DNA of 6,664 nt, taken from contig JBAPRR010000306.1 in NCBI GenBank assembly GCA_049281195.1, positions 1-6,664 of the forward strand. The letters run 5' to 3'. Made by a program: the position numbers and the translations under genes. Origin of the DNA: JBAPRR01 sp049281195. Lineage in GTDB: Bacteria; Actinomycetota; Acidimicrobiia; Acidimicrobiales; CAVXTF01. Below the pieces are notes generated by a model. That model ran no database searches. It was not told the DNA's origin and worked only from the letters and a program-made list of their open reading frames with translations. Shown one piece after another: positions 1 to 5,236 of this stretch (positions are counted from its first letter, which is position 1; each line of letters begins with the position of its first letter).

Positions 1-118
1 GCCGAGGACAACCCACTTCGCCCCCACGTTCTCTATCGGCTGAAATCACCGTATGTGTCTAAGGTGAGCGTGTAGCAAGCGAGGCCCAACGGGGCAACCC
101 ACGACGGAGGATCAACTG

Positions 119-1237
119 ATGGCGGTACCGCTCGACGAATTCCCCGTTCACCAGATCCCGCTGTCGATGGAGTACGTCGCGTCCTCGGATCGAAACGCTT
201 ACGACCGTTGCTATCTGAACGCGCACGACAGGACCGGCAACGTCTTCTTCGTTACCGGCATGGGCGTTTACCCGAACCTTGGTGTGACAGACGCCTACGC
301 GACGCTGAAGCGTGGCGATGAGCAGGTGACACTACGGGTGTCGGACGCCCTCGGATCAGATCGCATGAAACAGCGTGTCGGGCCGATCCGTGTGGAGGTC
401 ATCGAACCGCTTCAGCAGATCCGCCTCGTGTGCGAAGGCGCCTCTGAGGGGATGGAGTTCGACATCATCTGGAACGGATCATTTCCGGTGATCGACGAGC
501 CCTCTCATGTGCTTCGCCAATCCGGCCGGGTGATCCTCGATGCGATGCGTTTCGCACAGCTCGGAACATGGAGCGGGACCATCTCAGTCGACGGTGAAAC
601 GCTCCAACTCTCGAACGATAGATGGGTGGGTACGCGTGACCGGTCCTGGGGGATCAGACCGCTCGGAGAGCCTGAACCTCCGGGGCGCTCCGCGTCCGAG
701 CCGGATCCGTTGTTCGGGTTCTGGTGGACATACGTACCCGTAGCGTTCGACGATTTTGCGATCCTGCTCATCCTGCAAGAAGACGGCAACGGGAACCGCA
801 CCCTCAACGAGGCGGTACGGGTCTACCCGGCAGGAAGTGGACGTCCTGTCGAACAGCTCGGTTGGCCAGAGCTCGACATCCGTTACAGGAAGGGAACGCG
901 CCTTCCCGAAGGCGCCACCATCCACATGCGCGATCGGTCGCGCAAGCCTGTCGTCCTCGAGATCGAGACCCTGGGCTTCGTGGCACTCAACTCGGGTCCC
1001 GGCTACGGCGGTGACCCCCAGTGGGGACATGGGCAATGGCGCGGCCGCGGCTGGTCCGAGCGTGTCACGCACGACCTGTCTGATCCCGCTGTTCAAGGTT
1101 CCGCTGTCTTCGGGGTAATCGATCACGTCGCGCGCGCGACGTGCGACGGATCAGAGGGATGGGGAATGTTCGAGCACGGAGTACTGGGGCGTCACGAGCC
1201 GACAGGATTCGTTGACTGGTCGTCCGTCGCGACGTAG
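119..1237 (+). CDS. DUF7064/DUF7065-type (CrtC/AttH lipocalin-like) protein
   Basis: A 372-residue protein with no signal peptide or membrane segment, so probably cytoplasmic. The ATG start is well supported: GGAGG at 106-110 lies 8 nt upstream. Recognisable motifs are DRSWGIRP (about residues 174-181), a Trp/Phe-rich stretch FGFWWTYVP (199-207), GYGG followed by HGQWRGRGW (295-312), and a C-terminal GWGMFEHGVLGRHEPTGF (347-364). From memory these are hallmarks of the actinobacterial DUF7064/DUF7065 family, related to the CrtC (hydroxyneurosporene hydratase) and AttH lipocalin-like fold. The biochemical role of most members is unknown. The length fits an intact two-domain member. The fold would suit binding or hydration of a hydrophobic ligand such as a steroid or isoprenoid, but nothing here identifies a substrate. 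It appears to stand alone: a hairpin and a repeat array follow, and the next gene is convergent. The family call is fairly sure; the function is not known. Confidence 0.85.
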   Translation: MAVPLDEFPVHQIPLSMEYVASSDRNAYDRCYLNAHDRTGNVFFVTGMGVYPNLGVTDAYATLKRGDEQVTLRVSDALGSDRMKQRVGPIRVEVIEPLQQIRLVCEGASEGMEFDIIWNGSFPVIDEPSHVLRQSGRVILDAMRFAQLGTWSGTISVDGETLQLSNDRWVGTRDRSWGIRPLGEPEPPGRSASEPDPLFGFWWTYVPVAFDDFAILLILQEDGNGNRTLNEAVRVYPAGSGRPVEQLGWPELDIRYRKGTRLPEGATIHMRDRSRKPVVLEIETLGFVALNSGPGYGGDPQWGHGQWRGRGWSERVTHDLSDPAVQGSAVFGVIDHVARATCDGSEGWGMFEHGVLGRHEPTGFVDWSSVAT

Positions 1238-1247
1238 TTCGCGACGG
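1224..1247. terminator. GC-rich hairpin over the stop codon of the DUF7064/7065-type gene
   Basis: A perfect 8-bp inverted repeat, CCGTCGCG at 1224-1231 and CGCGACGG at 1240-1247, encloses an 8-nt loop that contains the TAG stop (1235-1237). No T-run follows on the + strand. It could be an actinobacterial-type terminator without a U-tract, and being symmetric it could serve both convergent genes. The inner CGTCGCGACG is also self-complementary, so part of the symmetry may be chance in GC-rich coding sequence. Confidence 0.35.
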
Positions 1248-1250
1248 GGC

Positions 1251-1318
1251 TCACCATGTAGGTCAGATCGACATGTAGCTCAGATCACCATGTAGGTCAG
1301 ATCGACATGTAGCTCAGG
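1251..1318. repeat. Tandem array: two 34-bp units, each two 17-bp subunits
   Basis: Two consecutive 34-bp units (1251-1284 and 1285-1318) differ only at their last base. Each unit divides into two related 17-mers: TCACCATGTAGGTCAGA and TCGACATGTAGCTCAGA, differing at 3 of 17 positions. This gives four copies with the consensus TCRMCATGTAGSTCAGR at 1251-1267, 1268-1284, 1285-1301 and 1302-1318. The array begins 14 bp after the stop of the upstream gene and contains the stop codon of the convergent gene. The near-identity of the 34-bp units suggests recent duplication or selection on a binding site. Repeated short motifs of this kind occur at the ends of some insertion sequences (IS21-type ends carry multiple internal repeats), but no transposase is visible, so that origin is only a suggestion. 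Confidence 0.9.
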
Positions 1319-1898
1319 TAGACGGCCACGTTGCGCTCCAAACTGAAACGTTGCCGGGCAGGGCGGCTCCCGCGGTGCAGACCTGCTGGCTTCCCGCCGT
1401 TGCGAACATCGTGCCTTTGTGCGGGCTCGCACCGTTCAATCCCGGGGACAGATGATCGGCTAGATGATTATCGGTCGCGTACCAACAGGTCCTACTGCTT
1501 CCAGGTGCGGCGAACATGATGACTTGTCCGTTCGAGCTGACCGCCACCGATATGCCCGTCGCGGTGTACTGACCGCCTGAGCCTCCGTTGGAGGAGACCA
1601 CGTACTGCGGCCCATAGGCGAACGCGAGCTCCGGGTCGTTCCGGTGCAACCTGACGACGAGTGATGGGCCGAGCGGGAACCTGTCGTGGTTGGCCTTGTA
1701 CACGTGCTCGGCTGCCTGCACTGCAGAGCTGAGAGCAAACTGTGTGGGATTCGCGCTTGCATTCGCGTCGCGCCTGGCGAGCACGACGCTCAATGCGAGC
1801 ACGACGACAAGAGCAATTCCAGACGCAACCATGAGCATTGTGCTGGGACCACGCCGGAGCGGTTTGGAGGCAGTTTTCGAGTCGGATTTGAGTGCCAT
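1314..1898 (-). CDS. Small membrane-anchored protein with pilin-like ectodomain (hypothetical)
   Basis: A 194-residue protein with a short basic cytoplasmic N-terminus (KPLRRGP at 12-18), one hydrophobic segment at about 21-41, and an outward-facing domain of about 150 residues. The stretch just after the membrane (ANPTQFALSSAVQAAEHVYK, 49-68), the Gly/Ser-rich beta region and the pair C138 (in TCWYATDN) and C174 resemble actinobacterial type IV pilin ectodomains. However, there is no prepilin cleavage motif (GFTLxE-like) and no Glu5, so it is not a normal pilin precursor. No Shine-Dalgarno sequence precedes the ATG at 1896-1898. Instead a hairpin ends 5 nt upstream, and tRNA-Lys ends 42 bp upstream on the same strand. 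The stop codon (1314-1316) falls inside the tandem repeat, so the native C-terminus may have been altered. The membrane topology is clear. The pilin relation is inferred from sequence character only, and the function is unknown. Confidence 0.7.
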   Translation of the reverse strand: MALKSDSKTASKPLRRGPSTMLMVASGIALVVVLALSVVLARRDANASANPTQFALSSAVQAAEHVYKANHDRFPLGPSLVVRLHRNDPELAFAYGPQYVVSSNGGSGGQYTATGISVAVSSNGQVIMFAAPGSSRTCWYATDNHLADHLSPGLNGASPHKGTMFATAGSQQVCTAGAALPGNVSVWSATWPST

Positions 1899-1903
1899 CG
1901 GTC

Positions 1904-1940
1904 CGCGAACTGGCTGGTCAGAGGGGTAATCAGCTTCGCG
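1904..1940 (-). other. Hairpin between tRNA-Lys and the downstream gene
   Basis: On the minus strand, CGCGAAGCTG (1940-1931) begins at the base directly after the tRNA discriminator. It can pair with CAGTTCGCG (1912-1904), giving 9 base pairs with one bulged G and an 18-nt loop. The 3' arm ends 5 nt before the ATG of the membrane-protein gene. There is no U-run. It could be the tRNA terminator or trailer-processing structure, or a structure that hides the start of the downstream gene if the two are co-transcribed. Confidence 0.45.
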
Positions 1941-2013
1941 TGGGCCGCCCGGGGCTCGAACCCGGCACCTTGGGATTAAAAGTCCCCTGCTCTACCCGAT
2001 GAGCTAGCGGCCC
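1941..2013 (-). tRNA. tRNA-Lys, anticodon UUU
   Basis: A complete 73-nt cloverleaf on the minus strand. The acceptor stem pairs GGGCCGC with GCGGCCC, with discriminator A at 1941. The D stem is GCTC/GAGC with loop ATCGGGTA. The anticodon loop is CTTTTAA, with the anticodon TTT at 1980-1978, reading AAA and AAG as lysine. The T arm is CCGGG-TTCGAGC-CCCGG. The anticodon stem GGGGA/TCCCA has a G-A mismatch at its outer pair (27-43). The 3' CCA is not encoded, since CGC follows, so it must be added after transcription, as is common in Actinomycetota. Position 15 is T and position 48 is G, an uncommon combination for the Levitt pair. The tRNA identity is secure. Confidence 0.95.
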
Positions 2014-2022
2014 GCCTACGAC

Positions 2023-2028
2023 AGGCTA
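2023..2028 (-). promoter_or_regulatory. Possible -10 element for tRNA-Lys
   Basis: On the minus strand TAGCCT (fits TANNNT) lies 9 nt upstream of the first tRNA base. No convincing -35 hexamer is visible at 16-18 nt further upstream, so this is weak. Confidence 0.2.
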
Positions 2029-2067
2029 GCGATGCAGGGAAGCGTGCCGCGAGGTTCGCCGTCGACA

Positions 2068-2095
2068 TTGCGACCGCATTGCCGCGGACTAGCCT
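2068..2095 (+). promoter_or_regulatory. Candidate promoter of the DUF929-VKOR operon
   Basis: TTGCGA at 2068-2073 and TAGCCT at 2090-2095 are separated by 16 bp. They match the housekeeping pattern TTGACA / TANNNT at four of six positions and at the conserved T, A and T respectively. Transcription would start near 2102, giving a leader of roughly 57 nt that carries the ribosome binding site at 2143-2147. This is the best promoter-like pair in the 145-bp gap between the divergent tRNA and operon. It has been judged only by eye. Confidence 0.35.
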
Positions 2096-2142
2096 TTCCG
2101 CGTCCGCAAGTGCACTCAAATTTGCACGTCGCTACGTGTTCT

Positions 2143-2147
2143 GGAGG
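2143..2147 (+). promoter_or_regulatory. Ribosome binding site supporting the GTG start of the DUF929 gene
   Basis: GGAGG lies 11 nt before the GTG at 2159. The spacing is slightly long but acceptable. No other in-frame start nearby has a comparable site, so it decides the start. Confidence 0.6.
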
Positions 2148-2158
2148 CGATACCCACT

Positions 2159-3343
2159 GTGACCATCTCGCAACCGCCCGCAGAAGGGAAGGGCAGGACG
2201 GGCGGCCGTCCTACCGGCGGGTCTGCTTCTGATCGCAGCGGATCGGGCCGACCCGCAAACAATCGGAACGCTCAACCCAAAGCCGGAAGTGGTCGAGCAG
2301 CGCCGCAGAGCCCGACTCGTCAAGGGCAGAGACCGCCCAATTCTCAAAAGACGGCGGGAAACAGATCAGTAAATGCTAAGAATCTGAAGGGTCCGGGCAA
2401 CGCAGGCAGACCGACCTCGAGCGGAGGCGGCAGCAGAGGCGGCGGCGGTGGTGGCAGAGGCCGCGGAACAGGCGGCCCGAACAGAGGCCCCGCCCCCGCC
2501 CCATCGAGACGATTCAGTCCCACTCAGATCGGAATCGGATCTGTCGTCGTGGTACTGGTGATCGTCATCGCCCTTGTCCTGGTTGTCGTGACCAAGTCGC
2601 CGGCTAAGCAAAACACTACGACCACTCTCGTCTCTACCTCGCTCCTGTCGCAGGTGACCGGAGTTCCGGCGTCGGTGTACACGAAGGTCGGTCTACCGTC
2701 CGAACTGTCCAACTATCCGAAGAAGGTGGGGAAGGGTTACACCGCGTTGACGAGCGGTGGCCTGCCGGTGATGCTCTACGAAGGTGCGGAGTATTGCCCC
2801 TTCTGCGCCGCCGAGCGTTGGGCGATGGTCATGGCCCTTTCGAAGTTCGGGACCTTCTCCAACTTGCATACGACTTACTCGTCGGTGTCGGACTTCGCTC
2901 CAGATACGGCGACGTTCACCTTCTACAACGCGACATACAAGAGCCAATATCTGGTTTTCCAGCCGTATGAGCTTGCGACCAATCAGAGTGCCGCCTCCTC
3001 GAACGCCTGCAATGTGAACGGGTACGCCTGTCTTCAGACACCACCGACAAGTGCCTCGAACCTTCTGACGAAGCTGGGTGGAGGGAGCTTCCCCTTCATG
3101 GACTTCGGCAACAAGGTGATGCAGTCGGGTGCCGGCTTCGGAGACCAACCTCTTGCTCTTTCGGGACTGTCGTACACCGAGATTGCACAACAGTTGTCGG
3201 ACGCTTCTACTCCGGTCGCTCAAGCAGAAGATGGATCGGCGAACTACATCACAGCCGCAATCTGTTCGATGACACACAATCAGCCCGGTGACGTCTGCTC
3301 AGCCCCCTACATCAAGACGGCTCAGACGAAAGCGGGGTTGTAG
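2159..3343 (+). CDS. DUF929 family membrane-anchored thioredoxin-like protein
   Basis: A 394-residue protein in three parts. Residues 1-120 are a disordered, basic, Gly/Arg/Asn/Pro/Ser-rich tail with a Gly-Arg run at about 89-106. Residues 123-145 are a membrane helix rich in Val and Ile. Residues 150-394 are an outward-facing domain of the DUF929 type. That domain carries a thioredoxin-like CPFC (213-216, in EYCPFCAAERW) and a likely cis-Pro loop at GGSFPFMDFG (308-317). It also has two further cysteine pairs, C284/C291 and C369/C380. By family knowledge DUF929 proteins are thioredoxin-fold, and here the protein is predicted to act as a DsbA/PDI-like oxidant of exported proteins. The stop codon overlaps the start of the VKOR gene by one base, so the two are almost certainly co-translated and VKOR is the probable re-oxidising partner. 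The start is GTG, supported by GGAGG 11 nt upstream. The long basic tail is unusual. The family call is strong; the redox role is inferred. Confidence 0.9.
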   Translation: MTISQPPAEGKGRTGGRPTGGSASDRSGSGRPANNRNAQPKAGSGRAAPQSPTRQGQRPPNSQKTAGNRSVNAKNLKGPGNAGRPTSSGGGSRGGGGGGRGRGTGGPNRGPAPAPSRRFSPTQIGIGSVVVVLVIVIALVLVVVTKSPAKQNTTTTLVSTSLLSQVTGVPASVYTKVGLPSELSNYPKKVGKGYTALTSGGLPVMLYEGAEYCPFCAAERWAMVMALSKFGTFSNLHTTYSSVSDFAPDTATFTFYNATYKSQYLVFQPYELATNQSAASSNACNVNGYACLQTPPTSASNLLTKLGGGSFPFMDFGNKVMQSGAGFGDQPLALSGLSYTEIAQQLSDASTPVAQAEDGSANYITAAICSMTHNQPGDVCSAPYIKTAQTKAGL

Positions 3344-3954
3344 TGGCCGATAGACGTACGGCGGTCAGGCGTCCGCCTTCTGCCGCAGGACTTGGCCCGA
3401 AACCTCGCCTGGCGCGGCCCGAGCCGGCCCAGGCTGTTCAACCCACACAAGAGCCGGAGGACGATTACGTAGAAGAGGATCTCGTACCGAAGCGCCCGTG
3501 GAGATCGACCACGCTGATGATCCTTTCCTTCCTCGGGATCGGTGTGTCGGTCTACGTCACGGTTCTGCACTACGGGAAAATTCCTGTGGTCTGCACCGAC
3601 ACAGGCGGCATCGACTGCCAGGCCGTGCTGACAAGCCCACAATCGGTCTTCTTGGGCATCCCGGTGCCGGTCTACGGGTTGGTCTTTTTCATCGCAGCAT
3701 TCGTGTTCTCGCTTCCGAGGCTGTGGCACACGACCATGTGGTGGGTCCCGTGGGTGCGGCTAATCGGCGCGACTGTCGGGATCCTGTTCGCACTGCGGCT
3801 CATCTACGAGGAGCTGTTCGCGGTGAAAAAGATCTGCCTGTGGTGCACCTCGGTTCACATACTCACCTTATTCATGTTCGTGATCGTCGTGACCGGCTGG
3901 GAAGACGCGACTCGGTATGTGATTCCCCGCAGGGCATCTTCGAAGACTGCTTGA
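3343..3954 (+). CDS. Vitamin K epoxide reductase (VKOR) family disulfide oxidoreductase
   Basis: A 203-residue integral membrane protein. Residues 1-54 are a hydrophilic Pro/Arg then acidic cytoplasmic tail (EDDYVEEDLVP at 39-49). Four membrane helices follow at roughly 56-76, 108-124, 136-157 and 166-188. It has the full VKOR set: loop cysteines C84 and C92 (VVCTDTGGIDC), the conserved Ser101 and GIPVPVYG (105-112), and the quinone-side pair C165-L-W-C168. In bacteria VKOR homologues replace DsbB: electrons pass from a thioredoxin-like partner through the loop cysteines and the CXXC to quinone. The GTG start shares its G with the TAG of the DUF929 gene (TAGTG), with GCGGGG 5 nt upstream, which indicates translational coupling. 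It lacks the fused thioredoxin domain of some VKORs, so the DUF929 protein probably supplies that activity. The length suits a stand-alone VKOR. Its only visible cluster partner is the DUF929 gene; the next gene is convergent. Confidence 0.95.
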   Translation: MADRRTAVRRPPSAAGLGPKPRLARPEPAQAVQPTQEPEDDYVEEDLVPKRPWRSTTLMILSFLGIGVSVYVTVLHYGKIPVVCTDTGGIDCQAVLTSPQSVFLGIPVPVYGLVFFIAAFVFSLPRLWHTTMWWVPWVRLIGATVGILFALRLIYEELFAVKKICLWCTSVHILTLFMFVIVVTGWEDATRYVIPRRASSKTA

Positions 3955-4000
3955 GGCCGGGTTCCCAGGGGATCTGACTCGGGAAAGACCCCAGCACCAC

Positions 4001-5236
4001 TCAATGAAGCGGCGCCGGAATGACGATGCCCGACGGCCTTCCGCCCACTTCGACTGATCTGATAACGCTGCCGTCGGTCAGATTTACTTCCGTAACGTAG
4101 GGACCCTGATCCGCAACCCACGCGTCCGCCGCGTCTGAGCTCGAGATGGCGACGGCCTCGACGAGCCTGCCGACATCCACCGGGGTTCCCGAAACTGCTC
4201 GAGCGCTGAACGAAACAGGCACGAGCGACGTGCCTCCCGATGCCCATGCAATCCCGCCTGCTGTCGCCAGACCGGTAGGTGCCACCCCGATCGCAATGTC
4301 ACCTGCCGCGCTCAACGCGGAGATATCGATAACCGTCACCGAGCTCGATCCGAAGTTCGCGACGAGCGCGGTATCCCCGTCCGGGCTTACGGCGATCGCG
4401 TCGGGTTCAGCACCTACGCGGATCGGTGTTTCGGCCGTCATCGTGCGGACATCGACCGGGGTGACAGTCCCGTCGCCGAGATTCGCTACCAGCGCTGTGT
4501 TGCCGCCAGGTCCGCCGAACGCCACAGCGTCGGGTTGATCTCCGACATGCACAGCCGGCTCGGAGCGCATCGTCTCGAGATCGACGGGAGTCACCGTCGC
4601 GCCGTCTGCGTTCGCCACGAGGGCAATCCGGCCGTTCGGTGAGACGGCGACCGCGTCGGGCTCCACCCCTGTAGCCAGGCGCGCCACGACGTCTCCGTCG
4701 GAAACATCGAGAACGGTCACCAGATCCTGACCCTCGTCCGCCACGAGCACGTACTTGCCGTCGGGAGACGCCGCTATCGCGTCGGGAAGCGTTCCAGTTG
4801 TGATCGCGGGATCCGCGGTGGCGTCCGCCAGGTCCACAGGAGTGACTGTTGCACCCGGATCGGAAGTGAACCCGAGGTTGCAGACGTAAGCCTCTGTGCC
4901 CGACTGCGCACGTTCTCCGAGTCCGGATATGTCAGACGCATGAAGAACAGGTTGTGCGTCTGCGGTCTGGTTGCTGCACGAACCCAATAGACCCGCCATC
5001 AAAGCGAGCACAACGATGCCCCAACGTCGGGAGCTCTTGTCGATCGCGCTTGAGAAACACCGAATCGTGCCCGATGCAACGAAACCAATGACAGAACAGA
5101 AAACCCCCCTGGCTCCGACCGAGGATGACGCTCCCAAGTCGGTATTCAACGTGCGTGCGGGCTTGACGTTCACGCTTCTTGTGACCGTTCCTCTCGCTGC
5201 ATTCCTACTTGTCGTCGCTCCATTTTCAGGTGGCAT
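4001..5236 (-). CDS. YVTN/YncE-type seven-bladed beta-propeller, probable lipoprotein (start uncertain)
   Basis: The open frame gives up to 411 residues. From about residue 113 to the end there are seven repeats of roughly 43 residues of the form PDAIAVSPDG...ALVAN...TVTPVD, typical of YVTN/YncE beta-propellers. Before it lies RRWGIVVLALMAGLLGSC (70-87), a textbook lipoprotein signal with lipobox LGSC, so the mature protein would be lipid-anchored at C87 outside the membrane. The start is unresolved. The ATG at 5234-5236 puts about 65 unlikely residues before the signal and overlaps the divergent gene. Other in-frame options are GTG at 5173, TTG at 5149 and 5137, GTG at 5011 and ATG at 4999, and the last two are too short to leave a charged n-region. 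No Shine-Dalgarno sequence stands out at any of them. Such propellers act as binding scaffolds; ligand and role are unknown. The sixth and seventh blades are more diverged. It is convergent with VKOR (46-bp gap) and divergent from the CAP/GYWL gene. Confidence 0.8.
   Translation of the reverse strand: MPPENGATTSRNAARGTVTRSVNVKPARTLNTDLGASSSVGARGVFCSVIGFVASGTIRCFSSAIDKSSRRWGIVVLALMAGLLGSCSNQTADAQPVLHASDISGLGERAQSGTEAYVCNLGFTSDPGATVTPVDLADATADPAITTGTLPDAIAASPDGKYVLVADEGQDLVTVLDVSDGDVVARLATGVEPDAVAVSPNGRIALVANADGATVTPVDLETMRSEPAVHVGDQPDAVAFGGPGGNTALVANLGDGTVTPVDVRTMTAETPIRVGAEPDAIAVSPDGDTALVANFGSSSVTVIDISALSAAGDIAIGVAPTGLATAGGIAWASGGTSLVPVSFSARAVSGTPVDVGRLVEAVAISSSDAADAWVADQGPYVTEVNLTDGSVIRSVEVGGRPSGIVIPAPLH

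Noticed and set aside
1..75. Open frame from position 1 to a TAG at 73-75 that could be the end of an upstream gene (ending YVSKVSV)
   Set aside because: Only 24 codons are visible, and neighbouring frames are also open for much of the stretch. There is no recognisable motif, so it cannot be separated from intergenic DNA.
584..1126. Minus-strand open frame of 180 codons inside the DUF7064/7065-type gene
   Set aside because: It shows no family motif and lies opposite a well-supported gene with a good ribosome binding site; such shadows are common in high-GC DNA.
1251..1318. TAGCTCAG in the repeats, as in a tRNA D arm
   Set aside because: No acceptor, anticodon or T arm surrounds it; the similarity is short and coincidental.
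1251..1318. CRISPR array
   Set aside because: The copies are contiguous with no unique spacers and the unit is only 17 bp.
1941..2013. tRNA-Lys as an integration (att) site for a mobile element
   Set aside because: No copy of the tRNA 3' end is seen elsewhere in the window and no integrase is present.
2110..2127. GTGCA-N8-TGCAC inverted repeat in the leader of the DUF929 operon as an operator
   Set aside because: Five-base arms are expected by chance and nothing links it to a regulator.
3957..4000. Bidirectional terminator between the VKOR gene and the propeller gene
   Set aside because: Only a 5-bp stem (TTCCC at 3962-3966 with GGGAA at 3981-3985) with a 14-nt loop and no T-run is visible, too weak to call.
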